Translations under genes and position numbers: made by a program
Shown here: positions 16,948 through 26,687 of the stretch, in pieces
Layout of the letters: each line of letters starts with the position of its first letter
Numbering within the stretch: position 1 is the first letter of the stretch
Assembly: GCF_018918005.1 (NCBI RefSeq)
Contig: NZ_JAHLPR010000048.1
Location: 1 to 52,006 of the forward strand
Direction of reading: 5' to 3'
From: Paenibacillus sp. MSJ-34
Lineage (GTDB): Bacteria; Bacillota; Bacilli; Paenibacillales; Paenibacillaceae
DNA length: 52,006 nucleotides
The notes under the pieces: generated by a model
Seen by the model: the letters and a program-made list of their open reading frames with translations, nothing else
Told to the model about the DNA's origin: nothing
The model's database searches: none

Positions 16948-18327
16948 TCACCAACCTTTTTCAGAATCGGTCTGATACAAGATATGCGAACGAACATCGG
17001 CGATTAAGTATAGCGTTCCGGTTACGACCGCCAAATCTTCGTCGGACGTTATTTCCGTCAACTTTCGCAACGCTTCTTTCCAGTCCGGTTCAACTGTCAC
17101 GTTCAGATCCGGGCGCGAAATCTCGTCCGCTACGTTCCGGACGATCGCCAGCAAATCTTCGGCCTTCATCTTTTTGCGGAAATCGGGCTCGGTTATGATA
17201 AGCGTATCCACTATAGGTAGTATATGCCGTAAAACATCAATATGATTCTTCGTCGACAACATCCCTAGCATCAGATGCAATTTGTTATAACGGTACGTGC
17301 TTTGGAGCGCCTTGGCCAGCGTTTCCGCGCCCTCGGGATTATGCGCGCCGTCCACAAGCAGACGCGGCCGCGTCCCGAGCATTTCCAAGCGTCCCGCCCA
17401 GGCCGTCTCCGCAAGCGCTTTGTACAAATCGTCGTCTTCCACGATAAGCGCGTAATATTGCCGCAGCACTTCAATCGCCATTAACGCTGCGGCGGCGTTT
17501 TTGATCTGATGTTCCCCGTTCATGCGGATGACGACATGATCCAGTTTGCGGAACGGACCGACAAAAGTGAAAACTTGCTCGTTCTCTTGCGAACGGATCG
17601 TTTCGAAACGATATTGTTCTTCCGCCAAGTAAAGCGTAGATTTGCGGCTTTGCGCCGTTTCGCGCAGCACGCGGATCGCTTCCGGCTGTTCCGCGCTGCT
17701 GACGACCGGCACGCCGGCTTTAATGATTCCCGCTTTCTCGGCCGCGATTTCTTCGATCGTATCGCCCAGCACATCCATATGATCGTGACCGATATTCGTA
17801 ATGACGGAAATCACGGGAACGACGATGTTCGTTACATCCAGTCTTCCACCAAGACCCGTCTCCCAAACTACATAATCGGGAAAAGTTGCCTTGGCGAAAT
17901 ATAATACGGCAAGAGCCGTCGACACTTCAAACATCGTGGGCGATCCCAATTCGGTAGCGGCCACTTCGTCCACATACGGCTTCAATTCGTTCGTTAGGCG
18001 CAGGAGCGTTTCCTCAGGGATATCCTGGCCGTTATATTGAAACCGGTTCGTAAATTTCTCGATGTAAGGCGAGGTGAACGTCCCTACATCGTAGCCGCTC
18101 TGGCATAAAATTCGCGTCAAAAAAGCGCATGTCGATCCTTTGCCGTTCGTCCCGGCAACATGAATAAACTTCAATCTGCGATGCGGGTTTCCCATTAAAT
18201 CCATCAACATTTCTATTCGCGCCAAGCCTGGGCGAATGCCGAACGGTATTAATCCGTTGATCCAACGTACCGCTTCTTCATAGGTTTGAAAAGGGGCTGC
18301 CGCGACAGCCCCGTTGATGTCAGCCAT
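16948..18327 (-). CDS. folC: folylpolyglutamate/dihydrofolate synthase FolC
   Basis: The 459-residue protein has the FolC ATP loop GTNGKGSTCAFL, the omega-loop region and the C-terminal motif VDGAHNPEGA. It adds glutamate to (dihydro)folate, retaining folates in the cell. The ATG at 18327 is preferred because GGATGGGG precedes it; the frame stays open upstream into the valS end. It follows valS closely, as in Bacillus. Its last bases carry the ribosome binding site of murC. Confidence 0.95.
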   Translation of the reverse strand: MADINGAVAAAPFQTYEEAVRWINGLIPFGIRPGLARIEMLMDLMGNPHRRLKFIHVAGTNGKGSTCAFLTRILCQSGYDVGTFTSPYIEKFTNRFQYNGQDIPEETLLRLTNELKPYVDEVAATELGSPTMFEVSTALAVLYFAKATFPDYVVWETGLGGRLDVTNIVVPVISVITNIGHDHMDVLGDTIEEIAAEKAGIIKAGVPVVSSAEQPEAIRVLRETAQSRKSTLYLAEEQYRFETIRSQENEQVFTFVGPFRKLDHVVIRMNGEHQIKNAAAALMAIEVLRQYYALIVEDDDLYKALAETAWAGRLEMLGTRPRLLVDGAHNPEGAETLAKALQSTYRYNKLHLMLGMLSTKNHIDVLRHILPIVDTLIITEPDFRKKMKAEDLLAIVRNVADEISRPDLNVTVEPDWKEALRKLTEITSDEDLAVVTGTLYLIADVRSHILYQTDSEKGW

Positions 18328-18356
18328 TGTTACCCCATCCTTTTCGTCTTGCGGCA

Positions 18357-21026
18357 TTACCCGCGCAATTCTGCGATACGCGCCAACACCTTATCGCGTT
18401 TATCCGAATAATCTTTTTGCTTCGCCCTTTCTTCCTCGATCACTTTCGCCGGCGCCTTCGCGACAAATCCGGCGTTCGCCAATTTTTTGTCGACCCGTTC
18501 GACTTCGCTGTTCAAATGGGCCAATTCTTTCTCCAGACGGGCGATCTCTTGCTCGATATCGATTAATCCGGACAGCGGCAAATACAGTTCCAACCCAGTG
18601 ACGACCGCGGTCATCGCTTTATCCGGCGCGGCAACGCCCGGATCGACCTCGAATTTGGACGTGTTGCAGAAACGGCGAACATATTCCGCGTTGCGAGAAA
18701 TAATGCGGTTCGTTTCCTCGTCCGAAGGTTTGACGATCAATTCGATTTTCTTGCTCATCGGAACGTTAACCTCGGCCCGAATATTGCGTACCGCGCGAAT
18801 GATATCCATGAGCAGATTCATCTCGCGCACCGCGGAAGGAGCCTCCAGCGCCGCATCGTATACCGGCCATGGAGCGAGCGTAATCGTTTCGCCCTCATGC
18901 GGCAAATGCTGCCAAATTTCTTCCGAAATAAACGGCATGAAAGGATGGATCATACGCAGCGTACGGTCGAGCACGTAGGCGAGTACGGATTGCGTTTTCT
19001 TCTTCGCATCGGCGTCTTCGCCGTAAAGGCGAAGCTTGGCGAATTCGATATACCAGTCGCATAGATCGTCCCAAATGAAATTATACAACAACCGGCCGGT
19101 TTCTCCGAACTCATAGCTGTCGATCAACCGGGTAATGTCGCGCGCCGTCTCGTTCAACCGATGCAAAATCCAGCGGTCGGCCGTACCGAGTTCGCCGCCG
19201 ATGTCGATTTGGCCGTAAGTGAATCCGTCCAAATTCATTAAGGCGAACCGCGACGCATTCCAAATTTTGTTGGCGAAATTGCGCGCCTGTTCCACCTTTT
19301 CAAGGCGGAAACGTAAATCTTGCCCAGGCGTGCTGCTGGTGGAAATCATATAACGCATGGCGTCGGCGCCGTATTTGTCGATCACTTCAAGCGGATCTAT
19401 GCCGTTGCCGAGCGATTTCGACATTTTGCGGCCTTCGGCGTCGCGCACGAGTCCGTGAATCATGACGTCCTTAAACGGAATCTGTTCCGTGAACTCCAAT
19501 GCGGTAAAGATCATACGCGCAACCCAGAAATAAATAATATCATATCCGGTCACGAGCACGTTCGTCGGATAATAACGTTTGAAATCGTCCGTTCGGTCCG
19601 GCCATCCAAGCGTGGAAAACGGCCATAGCGCCGAACTGAACCACGTATCGAGCACGTCCTCGTCCTGCCTCAGGCTGCTGCCTCCGCATTTGGCGCAAAC
19701 GGCCGCATCGCCTATAGACACATGCATCTCTCCGCAATCGTTGCAATACCATGCCGGTATTCGGTGCCCCCACCACAATTGGCGGGAGATGCACCAATCG
19801 CGCACATTTTCGATCCAATGCAAATAAATTTTCTCAAAACGGTCCGGTATGAAGCGGACTCCTTGCCCGGATTTTTGCGCCTCGATCGCTTTTTGCGCGA
19901 GCGGCTTCATTTTGACGAACCATTGCGTGGACAAATAAGGCTCGACGACAGCCCCGCTTCGTTCGCTATGCCCCACTTGATGAAGATGGTCTTCGATTTT
20001 GATCAACACGCCTTGCTCTTGCAAATCCTTGACGATTTGCTTGCGGCATTCCGAACGGTCCAGGCCGTTGTATTTGCCGGCATGCTCGTTCATCGTTCCG
20101 CTCTCGTCCATTACGGTAATTTGCGGAAGATCATGCCGCAGCCCGACTTCGAAATCGTTCGGATCGTGGGCGGGAGTGATTTTCACAGCGCCGCTTCCGA
20201 ACTCCTTGTCGACATATTCATCCGCGATCACCGGAATTTCTCTGCCGACGATCGGCAACACGAGCATGCGGCCGATCATATGCTTGTAGCGCTCGTCCTC
20301 CGGATGAACGGCAACCGCCGTATCGCCGAGCATCGTCTCCGGACGCGTCGTCGCTACCGTAATCGAACCGCTTCCGTCTTTCAGCGGATATTGCAAATGA
20401 TACAAATGGCCTTGAACTTCCTTATATTCCACTTCGATGTCCGACAACGCGGTGCGTGCCGCGGGATCCCAGTTAATAATATATTTGCCGCGGTAGATCA
20501 ATCCTTTTTCGTACAGCTTGACGAACACTTCCCGCACGGCGCGCGACAGCCCTTCGTCGAGCGTAAACCGCTCTCTCGAATAATCGAGCGAGAAGCCCAT
20601 CTTGGCCCATTGCTCGCGAATCGTGTTCGCATAAAGCTCCTTCCATTGCCATACGTTCTCGAGAAATTTCTCGCGGCCGAGATCGTAGCGGCTTTTTCCT
20701 TCCTCGCGCAGCTTCTGCTCCACTTTTGTTTGCGTGGCGATGCCGGCGTGATCGGAACCGGGCAGCCATAACGCGTCATATCCCTGCATCCGTTTCGTGC
20801 GGATCAGAATATCCTGTAATGTAAAGTCGAGCGCATGCCCGATATGCAGCATTCCCGTTACGTTCGGCGGCGGAATGACGATCGTATACGTTTCGGCGTC
20901 CGGGCGCCGGCCCGCGTTGAAGTATTGTCCCTTCAGCCAATACTCGTACCATTTGCGCTCCGCCGCTTTCGGATCGTACGTCGTCGGCATGGCGGTTGTC
21001 GATTGGGTTTGATTCGCTTCTGACAT
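18357..21026 (-). CDS. valS: valyl-tRNA synthetase ValS
   Basis: The 889-residue class I synthetase has the HIGH motif ([10 protein letters not shown]), the KMSKS motif ([10 protein letters not shown]), an editing (CP1) domain between them, a four-cysteine zinc knuckle (CNDC...CAKC) and a C-terminal coiled-coil arm (about 825-889). It charges tRNA-Val. The ATG at 21026 follows CGGAGG; a start eight codons upstream lacks a site. Expression is controlled by the T-box leader immediately upstream. The length is standard. Confidence 0.97.
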   Translation of the reverse strand: MSEANQTQSTTAMPTTYDPKAAERKWYEYWLKGQYFNAGRRPDAETYTIVIPPPNVTGMLHIGHALDFTLQDILIRTKRMQGYDALWLPGSDHAGIATQTKVEQKLREEGKSRYDLGREKFLENVWQWKELYANTIREQWAKMGFSLDYSRERFTLDEGLSRAVREVFVKLYEKGLIYRGKYIINWDPAARTALSDIEVEYKEVQGHLYHLQYPLKDGSGSITVATTRPETMLGDTAVAVHPEDERYKHMIGRMLVLPIVGREIPVIADEYVDKEFGSGAVKITPAHDPNDFEVGLRHDLPQITVMDESGTMNEHAGKYNGLDRSECRKQIVKDLQEQGVLIKIEDHLHQVGHSERSGAVVEPYLSTQWFVKMKPLAQKAIEAQKSGQGVRFIPDRFEKIYLHWIENVRDWCISRQLWWGHRIPAWYCNDCGEMHVSIGDAAVCAKCGGSSLRQDEDVLDTWFSSALWPFSTLGWPDRTDDFKRYYPTNVLVTGYDIIYFWVARMIFTALEFTEQIPFKDVMIHGLVRDAEGRKMSKSLGNGIDPLEVIDKYGADAMRYMISTSSTPGQDLRFRLEKVEQARNFANKIWNASRFALMNLDGFTYGQIDIGGELGTADRWILHRLNETARDITRLIDSYEFGETGRLLYNFIWDDLCDWYIEFAKLRLYGEDADAKKKTQSVLAYVLDRTLRMIHPFMPFISEEIWQHLPHEGETITLAPWPVYDAALEAPSAVREMNLLMDIIRAVRNIRAEVNVPMSKKIELIVKPSDEETNRIISRNAEYVRRFCNTSKFEVDPGVAAPDKAMTAVVTGLELYLPLSGLIDIEQEIARLEKELAHLNSEVERVDKKLANAGFVAKAPAKVIEEERAKQKDYSDKRDKVLARIAELRG

Positions 21027-21071
21027 GATAACTACCTCCGTTTTCATCATTGAGCAAGCTTCAAAAAATAC

Positions 21072-21365
21072 AAAAAGCCCCTCGTCTCAAAGGACGAAAG
21101 GCTATCTTCCGTGGTACCACCTTTGTTTCGCATGCGAGTAAGGGGCGCAAATCGCCGATGCACGCGACACTCTTACAGATAACGGCTGCGGCCGGTTCGC
21201 TTTCGCCTTGCTATTTCAACGCCTTCGATTTTTGCGCGCTGCCGTGGAACAAGGATCGAGCAAACAACTCCGGGGCGACTTCGGCAACTACATCCTGCGG
21301 AACTTCACAGCGTACCGGTTCCGCTCTCTGAAGGGTTGATTGCCTACTATTCCCTTTCAACGTTT
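21072..21365 (-). promoter_or_regulatory. T-box riboswitch leader of valS
   Basis: The minus strand carries the near-invariant T-box AAGGTGGTACCACGG (21109-21123) within the antiterminator region, then a terminator hairpin followed by a T-run (21072-21103). Upstream, a long structured stem I is suggested by GGGAATAGTAG, an AG-rich bulge segment and returning strands. A GUC triplet at 21277-21279, in the context GAA-GUC-GCC, is the likely specifier for valine. Uncharged tRNA-Val would pair with both sites and allow read-through into valS. The T-box is seen directly; the specifier choice is inference. Confidence 0.92.
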
Positions 21366-21385
21366 TTAGCAATAAATCATCTTAT

Positions 21386-21414
21386 ATCATAGCTTTCTTT
21401 ATCCAAGGAGTCAA
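21386..21414 (-). promoter_or_regulatory. sigma-A type promoter of valS
   Basis: On the minus strand, TTGACT (-35, 21409-21414) and TATGAT (-10, 21386-21391) are separated by 17 bases, directly ahead of the T-box leader. Only the sequence supports this. Confidence 0.7.
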
Positions 21415-21469
21415 TACAATGTATGAGCAGTATATGAATGATCTATGGCAAATGTTTGTACAAATGCGT

Positions 21470-21713
21470 GTTCAAAAAGTCAACTTTTCAGCACCGAGAA
21501 GGTTGCGAGAACCCGAGGCCCATGCTTCCGAAGCGAGTTTTGCTGCGCAAAACTTTCAGGAGGAGCGGAGTGTAGGCAAAACCTACATGAGCACCTGCAA
21601 TGTTTCCGGAGGAAACATCCTTCGTAAGCATACGCTCTTCGAGGGTGAACGCAAGATTCGATGTCGAGTCGGCTCCCAGCTTATCTTCGTGATCAAAAGG
21701 GGACTTTTTGAAC
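21470..21713. mobile_element. MITE-like non-coding element
   Basis: The element of about 244 bp is bounded by a perfect 12-bp inverted repeat: GTTCAAAAAGTC (21470-21481) and GACTTTTTGAAC (21702-21713). Between the ends are four consecutive small hairpins with perfect or near-perfect arms (21524-21534, 21537-21553, 21572-21586, 21600-21618). The plus-strand frame across it gives a peptide unlike any family I know. Size, terminal repeats and lack of a transposase suggest a miniature inverted-repeat element. No target duplication is obvious. The right end continues AACAACCTCTT, a motif repeated inverted at 21767-21786. Confidence 0.65.
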
Positions 21714-21766
21714 AACCTCTTTAAGGAGTGTCATATCCCATCTTGTCCCATTCATAAACTTTTTAT

Positions 21767-21806
21767 AAGAGGTTGCTGAAAAAGTCGGCTTGCCGGCTTT
21801 TTGAAC
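21767..21806. repeat. remnant of a second element end with hairpin
   Basis: AAGAGGTTGCTGAAAAAGTC here is the inverted, near-identical counterpart of the right end of the element at 21470-21713. It continues directly into GCCGGCTTTTTGAAC, so the two termini of a related element seem joined with the middle missing. The fold is AAAAAGTCGGC-TT-GCCGGCTTTTT and could act as a terminator on either strand. Confidence 0.55.
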
Positions 21807-21830
21807 CTTCACTTTAAGGTGGTGGTGAAC

Positions 21831-21995
21831 ATGGAACGCTGGTGGTGGAAAATCCGTTATTCGGTGAAAGGCGTTATTTTTCCGTTAATATGCATACAAT
21901 TCGTAAGAACGCTGCTGCTGCCGACCGGACTGGATGTTTTTATTTTATTCATTCTGTTTCTGATCTATTTGGGCTTTCTCCTCGACATGTACTAA
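21831..21995 (+). CDS. 54-aa Trp-rich small membrane protein, unknown
   Basis: The protein has 54 residues, beginning MERWWWKIRYSVKG, then two hydrophobic stretches (about 15-27 and 31-51). The Trp/Arg/Lys cluster would sit at the membrane face. The start at 21831 follows AAGGTGGTGGTG. It is the only plus-strand gene between valS and spoVID, lies right after the element remnant and ends before a strong terminator. I cannot assign a function. The well-formed ribosome binding site and GC-balanced codons argue that it is real. Confidence 0.6.
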   Translation: MERWWWKIRYSVKGVIFPLICIQFVRTLLLPTGLDVFILFILFLIYLGFLLDMY

Positions 21996-22015
21996 TGATC
22001 CGCAATATCGGCAAA

Positions 22016-22069
22016 AAAAAACCTCCTGCCCCGGGTACGCTCACGTACGCAAGGCGGCAGGAGGTTTTT
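22016..22069. terminator. bidirectional terminator between the 54-aa gene and spoVID
   Basis: The arms AAAAACCTCCTGCC and GGCAGGAGGTTTTT are perfectly paired, with GTAC-rich pairing in the loop. A and T runs flank both sides, so it can serve both converging genes. Confidence 0.9.
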
Positions 22070-22076
22070 CGCTTCG

Positions 22077-23375
22077 TTACGGAATATAAATTACTTGTCC
22101 TTCCGACAAGTTTTGCTCGTCTAAACGATTGTACAGCATAATTTCGCGCGGGTTCAGATGATATCGGCTCGCGATCATATCGAGCGTTTCTTCCCGCTGG
22201 ACGATGCACATTTTCACTTTACGGAAAGCGCTTTTCTCATCTTGTTTGCTTAAAAATAAATTTTTCCATTCCAAATCGTCCCCTGAAGAAGCGGATTTGA
22301 GCTGCTCCGCTTGAGCTTCCAACTCTTCCACGGCGTTTCGGGTTTCCAACTGTTTTTGCGCATTGCTGGAGTGCAGCAATGTCATCAGTCCGATTTGTTG
22401 TTCCGATTCGCCTTGCGGCTCTTTTTTCGCGCTCAGCGCCACTTTCATTTCTTTCTTTTCTTCCGGCGGCGCAGCGGCTTCCACGATCGCTTCGCTCTTC
22501 GCATCTTCCTGTTCCGGTTCCCGGATCTCGACAGGTTCCGGCTCGGGTTCCGGAATCGCAGCAAACTCGGCCACTGCGGCTTCCTCCGGCTCCTCGGCAT
22601 TTCTGCCGGCCTCCTCCGCGATCAAGTCCCTCGGCCATTCCTTGTCCGGTTGAAAGGAATGCGTGTGCAGAACGGGTTCGGGTTCGGGTTCCGCTTCGAA
22701 TCCGAACTTGATTTGCTCTTCCATACGATCCTCGGTCCGCTGAACGGCTGCGTACGGGTCCGGGAATTCCGCCTGAGACGGCTCTTCTTGCACGAAAGCT
22801 TGATCCGAATAGGAGAAAGTTTCGGTTTCCCATTGCGGTTCGAACGAGGGACGTGTCTCCGCGGCAAAGCTCTCGATCGGAGGTTGCGAATGGGGCTGTT
22901 CCGCGTGTTCGGATTGTTCTGCCTTTTCTGCCTGTTCCGCCTGATCCGTCTGGGCCGTTTGATGGTATACGGTAAACTCTTCCGGGGCCCATGCGGGCGT
23001 TTCGTGCTGGATCATCTCGATTCCTTTGAGCGAAAGCACGCCGGTAATGTTTAATGTTCGGTTAGACAACAAATCGACATCGAAGTTCTCGATTTCAACC
23101 GAAATATCTTCCAATTGGTGCACACGATTCATCGGCAGCGTTATTTCCACGGGAATCCAATGTTCCAACGTCTGCGTACTCTTCTCCTCGTCGTTGCCTT
23201 TATAAACGGTCGCAAGCAGCAAATTACCGCGCAATGTCGCCTGTTCTCCGAGCGGAACCACCTGAATGTGGGGCACAAGTTCGATCTCTTCGAGTTCCTC
23301 GATCCCTACTACATCTTCCGACAGATGCACCCGTTCATAAATGTCAAATCGCAATCCGTAAGATTGATCAAACAA
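22077..23375 (-). CDS. spoVID: spore coat encasement protein SpoVID (LysM)
   Basis: The protein has about 432 residues. The N-terminal region (about 1-130) is beta-rich, like the SpoVID encasement domain. A long acidic, Pro/Glu-rich middle part carries low-complexity tracts (repeated EQAE and PEPEP). A C-terminal LysM domain (about 387-432) has RYHLNPREIMLYNRL and GQVIYIP. SpoVID spreads the coat around the forespore in the mother cell and binds SafA and SpoIVA. The start is inferred as TTG at 23375, eight bases after GGGAGGA; upstream ATG-frame codons lack a site. The position ahead of valS matches Bacillus, though ysxE is missing. Confidence 0.82.
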   Translation of the reverse strand: MFDQSYGLRFDIYERVHLSEDVVGIEELEEIELVPHIQVVPLGEQATLRGNLLLATVYKGNDEEKSTQTLEHWIPVEITLPMNRVHQLEDISVEIENFDVDLLSNRTLNITGVLSLKGIEMIQHETPAWAPEEFTVYHQTAQTDQAEQAEKAEQSEHAEQPHSQPPIESFAAETRPSFEPQWETETFSYSDQAFVQEEPSQAEFPDPYAAVQRTEDRMEEQIKFGFEAEPEPEPVLHTHSFQPDKEWPRDLIAEEAGRNAEEPEEAAVAEFAAIPEPEPEPVEIREPEQEDAKSEAIVEAAAPPEEKKEMKVALSAKKEPQGESEQQIGLMTLLHSSNAQKQLETRNAVEELEAQAEQLKSASSGDDLEWKNLFLSKQDEKSAFRKVKMCIVQREETLDMIASRYHLNPREIMLYNRLDEQNLSEGQVIYIP

Positions 23376-23510
23376 TACGGAGTCCTCCCTTCTGCATATC
23401 AAACTGGATATTGCCCGTTTTCAGCGACGAGTCGCTTTCGGACGGAGCAACCTCTTATCATCGCTACTATTTATCTATATGCCCGGAAGGGAGGAGCATG
23501 CCATCTTTTT

Positions 23511-24353
23511 TCAATCTTTCAACCGCAATTGCAAAGTACGCAGCGATTCCGGCCATGGCGCGTCGACATGCAACCGTTCGCCGGAGAGCGGATGCGCGAA
23601 ATGCAATGCTTCTCCGTGCAGCGCTTGCGCGGGATAAAGCTCGGCGGAGCCGCCGTACAGTTCGTCGCCGATAATCGGATGTCCGATATAGCTTGCATGG
23701 ACGCGTATCTGGTGCGTACGCCCCGTTTCCAGCCGCAGCCGGACAAGCGAAGCGGTGCGGTACGTCTCCAGCACTTCCAGATGCGTCACCGCCTGCGCGC
23801 CGGTCCGCGAGACGCGGCGCCGATTGCGATGATGCCGATCTTTGCCGATCGGAGCGTCAATCGTGCGAAGATGGCCGGCGACTTGCCCTTGTACGAATGC
23901 GATATAGATCCGCTCCACCGCTTTCAAGCGCATCGCCTCGTCCAGTCGAAGCTGGGCGAATTCGTTCTTGGCATAGAGCACTGGGCCGGTCGTATTCTCG
24001 TCAAGCCGGTGGATATGCCGCACTTTCAATTGCTGTCCCGTGCACTCGTAGTACGAAGCGATTGCGTTCGCAAGCGTTCGCCGCTGCTCCGGAACCGCCG
24101 GATGAACGAGCATATTCGCCGGCTTGTTGACAACCAGACAAAAATCGTCTTCGTACAGAATGTCCAGCTCATGCCAAAACGGCGGAATCCCATCCGATTC
24201 CGCCGGAAACAGCTTATAGCGCGTCCGCGTTCCCGTCGTTTGAATTCCGCCGTTATGCCGCAGTTTATGTAGGAGCCGTTCCGGCAGCGCGATCGTATGC
24301 CCCGCGGCCGTTTCGAACCATTCTCCTTTTCTTACGCCGCTCATCGGTTTCAT
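23511..24353 (-). CDS. RluA-family RNA pseudouridine synthase
   Basis: The 280-residue protein has the catalytic HRLDENTTG (Asp is the nucleophile), the preceding [10 protein letters not shown] motif and the C-terminal [13 protein letters not shown] pattern of RluA/RluD enzymes. It isomerises specific uridines in rRNA or tRNA; which ones cannot be told. The N-terminal part is short and lacks an obvious S4 domain. The start overlaps the hemL stop by four bases, so it is probably translated together with the heme genes, a neighbour not seen in the Bacillus hem operon. Confidence 0.9.
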   Translation of the reverse strand: MKPMSGVRKGEWFETAAGHTIALPERLLHKLRHNGGIQTTGTRTRYKLFPAESDGIPPFWHELDILYEDDFCLVVNKPANMLVHPAVPEQRRTLANAIASYYECTGQQLKVRHIHRLDENTTGPVLYAKNEFAQLRLDEAMRLKAVERIYIAFVQGQVAGHLRTIDAPIGKDRHHRNRRRVSRTGAQAVTHLEVLETYRTASLVRLRLETGRTHQIRVHASYIGHPIIGDELYGGSAELYPAQALHGEALHFAHPLSGERLHVDAPWPESLRTLQLRLKD

Positions 24354-25645
24354 AAGTTTTTCAAAGCGTAATAATGCGCTTCGATCGTAGCATCGATATC
24401 TTCCTCGCTATGCGCGGCCGAGACGAACATTCCTTCGTATTGCGACGGAGCGAGGCTTATTCCCGCATCGAGCATGCCCGCGAAGTAAGCGCGGAAACGA
24501 TTCAAATCCGAAGTTTTCGCCGTATCGTAATTGATGACATGAATATCGGTGAAAAACGGGCAGACCATGGAACCGACGCGGTTGATTGTGCAAGGAACGC
24601 CGAGTTCCCGCGCATTGCGTTCGAATCCCAATTGCAATCTTGCCGACAATCGTTCCAAACGTTCGTATACGTCCGGCTGAAGCAATTGCAGCGTCGTATA
24701 GCCGGCAACCATCGCGAGCGGATTGCCGCTTAACGTGCCCGCTTGATAAATCGGCCCGGCCGGAGCGATTTGCTCCATGATCTCGCGTTTGCCTCCATAA
24801 GCGCCTACCGGCAGCCCGCCGCCGATTACCTTGCCGAGACAGGTCAAATCCGGCGTTATGCCGTACAATCCTTGCGCGCAATGAATATGCACGCGGAACC
24901 CTGTCATCACTTCGTCAAAAATAAGCAAGCTGCCGTATCTCGTCGTAATGTCGCGCAATCCGGCAAGGAAGCCGGGCAGCGGCGGCACTACGCCCATATT
25001 GCCGGCGATCGGCTCAACGATGACGCAGGCGATTTCCTCGCCGAATCGCTCGAACGCGATCTTGACGGCTTCTATATCGTTATACGGCACCGTAATCGTC
25101 TGGGCGGCCACGCTTTCGGGGACGCCGGGGCTATCCGGCAGCCCAAGCGTTGCTACGCCCGAGCCCGCTTTTATAAGCAGGCTGTCCGAGTGTCCGTGAT
25201 ACGAGCCTTCGAATTTGACGATTTTGCTTCGGCCCGTATATCCGCGGGCGAGGCGAATCGCGCTTAACGTCGCCTCCGTGCCTGAGTTTACCATCCTCAC
25301 GATATCGGCCGAAGGCACCCGCTCGCAGACTAACTTCGCCATCAGCGTCTCCAATTCGGTCGGCGCGCCGAAGCTGGTCCCTTTCGCGGCCGTCCGCTGG
25401 ATCGCTTCCACGACTTCCGGATGGGCATGTCCCATAATCAACGGGCCCCATGAAGCGATATAATCGATAAATCGGTTGCCGTCAATATCGTAAACATGCG
25501 ATCCTTCGCCGCGGTCCATATATACCGGCGTTAAGCCGACCGATTTGAAGGCGCGGACAGGAGAGTTAACCCCTCCGGGAATATAGCGCTTCGCTTCGGC
25601 AAACGCCGCTTTGGAACGTTCGTCTTTCCGTTTCTGCATACTCAT
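24350..25645 (-). CDS. hemL: glutamate-1-semialdehyde 2,1-aminomutase HemL
   Basis: The 431-residue PLP enzyme has the lysine-bearing motif [14 protein letters not shown] (Lys about 269), the cofactor-binding stretch [16 protein letters not shown] and [10 protein letters not shown]. It converts glutamate-1-semialdehyde to 5-aminolevulinate, the second committed step after HemA. GGAGGAGG precedes the ATG. It is 21 bases downstream of hemB and overlaps the pseudouridine synthase by four bases. Full length. Confidence 0.97.
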   Translation of the reverse strand: MSMQKRKDERSKAAFAEAKRYIPGGVNSPVRAFKSVGLTPVYMDRGEGSHVYDIDGNRFIDYIASWGPLIMGHAHPEVVEAIQRTAAKGTSFGAPTELETLMAKLVCERVPSADIVRMVNSGTEATLSAIRLARGYTGRSKIVKFEGSYHGHSDSLLIKAGSGVATLGLPDSPGVPESVAAQTITVPYNDIEAVKIAFERFGEEIACVIVEPIAGNMGVVPPLPGFLAGLRDITTRYGSLLIFDEVMTGFRVHIHCAQGLYGITPDLTCLGKVIGGGLPVGAYGGKREIMEQIAPAGPIYQAGTLSGNPLAMVAGYTTLQLLQPDVYERLERLSARLQLGFERNARELGVPCTINRVGSMVCPFFTDIHVINYDTAKTSDLNRFRAYFAGMLDAGISLAPSQYEGMFVSAAHSEEDIDATIEAHYYALKNL

Positions 25646-25666
25646 CCTTACCTCCTCCTTGTCCGT

Positions 25667-26665
25667 CTATTGGTTCAACCATTTCGCCGCGTCTTTCGCG
25701 AAATACGTAATGATCACGTCTGCGCCGGCGCGTTTCAAGCCGGTCAGCATTTCGAGCACAACCGCTTCTTCGTCGATCCATCCTTGCAGCGCCGCCGCCT
25801 TTACCATGGAATATTCGCCGCTGACGTTATACGCCACGACCGGCAGATCGAACTGATCCTTAAGCATGCGAATAATGTCCATGTAAGCCATGGCCGGCTT
25901 AACCATAAGGAAATCCGCGCCCTCCCGCACATCCGATTCCGATTCGCGCAACGCTTCGCGTGCGTTGGCGGGATCCATCTGGTACGATTTCCGATCGCCG
26001 AATTGCGGCGCAGAATGAGCCGCTTCGCGAAACGGGCCGTAAAATGCGGACGCGTACTTCACCGAGTAGGACATGATCGGCACATGATCGTAGCCGGCTT
26101 CGTCCAATCCGGCGCGTATCGCTTGCACGAAGCCGTCCATCATATTCGACGGCGCGATGATGTCCGCTCCCGCCTTCGCTTGCGAAACGGCCGTCCGAAC
26201 CAGCAATTCGAGCGAGGCGTCGTTAAGCACTTCGCCGTGCGGCCGGCCGTTGACGTCATGCACATGAACGAGCCCGCAATGACCGTGGTCGGTAAACTGG
26301 CACAGGCATGTATCCGCGATGACGAGCAGGTCGGGATACAACGATTTGATGCGGCGCGTCGCCTGTTGTACGATGCCGTTCTCCGCGAAGGCGGACGATC
26401 CTTGCGCATCTTTCGATTCGGGCACTCCGAACAACAGAACGGCGGAAATGCCCAATTCGACAATTTCCTTCAACTCTTGATCCATCCGGTCGAGCGACCA
26501 ATGGTACACTCCGGGCATGGACGGTATTTCTTCTCGAACGCCGCTGCCATGGGTAACGAACAACGGCGCGACGAAATCGTCCACCGTCAGCGTCGTTTCG
26601 CGCACCATGCGGCGAATGGCCGCCGTTTGGCGCAAACGGCGATGTCTCACAATCGGAAAGCTCAT
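25667..26665 (-). CDS. hemB: delta-aminolevulinic acid dehydratase HemB
   Basis: The 332-residue protein has the two active-site lysines in [13 protein letters not shown] and [13 protein letters not shown], and the cysteine cluster [14 protein letters not shown] that marks zinc-dependent enzymes. It condenses two 5-aminolevulinates to porphobilinogen. The ATG at 26665 is preferred over one at 26674, which lies right against AGGAGGA. It lies between the cobA-hemD fusion and hemL. Confidence 0.97.
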   Translation of the reverse strand: MSFPIVRHRRLRQTAAIRRMVRETTLTVDDFVAPLFVTHGSGVREEIPSMPGVYHWSLDRMDQELKEIVELGISAVLLFGVPESKDAQGSSAFAENGIVQQATRRIKSLYPDLLVIADTCLCQFTDHGHCGLVHVHDVNGRPHGEVLNDASLELLVRTAVSQAKAGADIIAPSNMMDGFVQAIRAGLDEAGYDHVPIMSYSVKYASAFYGPFREAAHSAPQFGDRKSYQMDPANAREALRESESDVREGADFLMVKPAMAYMDIIRMLKDQFDLPVVAYNVSGEYSMVKAAALQGWIDEEAVVLEMLTGLKRAGADVIITYFAKDAAKWLNQ

Positions 26666-26687
26666 ATCTGTCATTCCTCCTAATGGT

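Noticed and set aside
21419..21724. Plus-strand reading frame starting after AAGGAG with MYEQYMNDLW
   Set aside because: Its start lies within the valS promoter and most of the frame runs through the MITE-like element; the encoded tail is translated repeat. It could be an interrupted small gene, but nothing beyond the first 17 codons supports that.
22311..23054. Long plus-strand frame antisense to spoVID
   Set aside because: Produced by the low-complexity Glu/Pro codons of spoVID read on the other strand.
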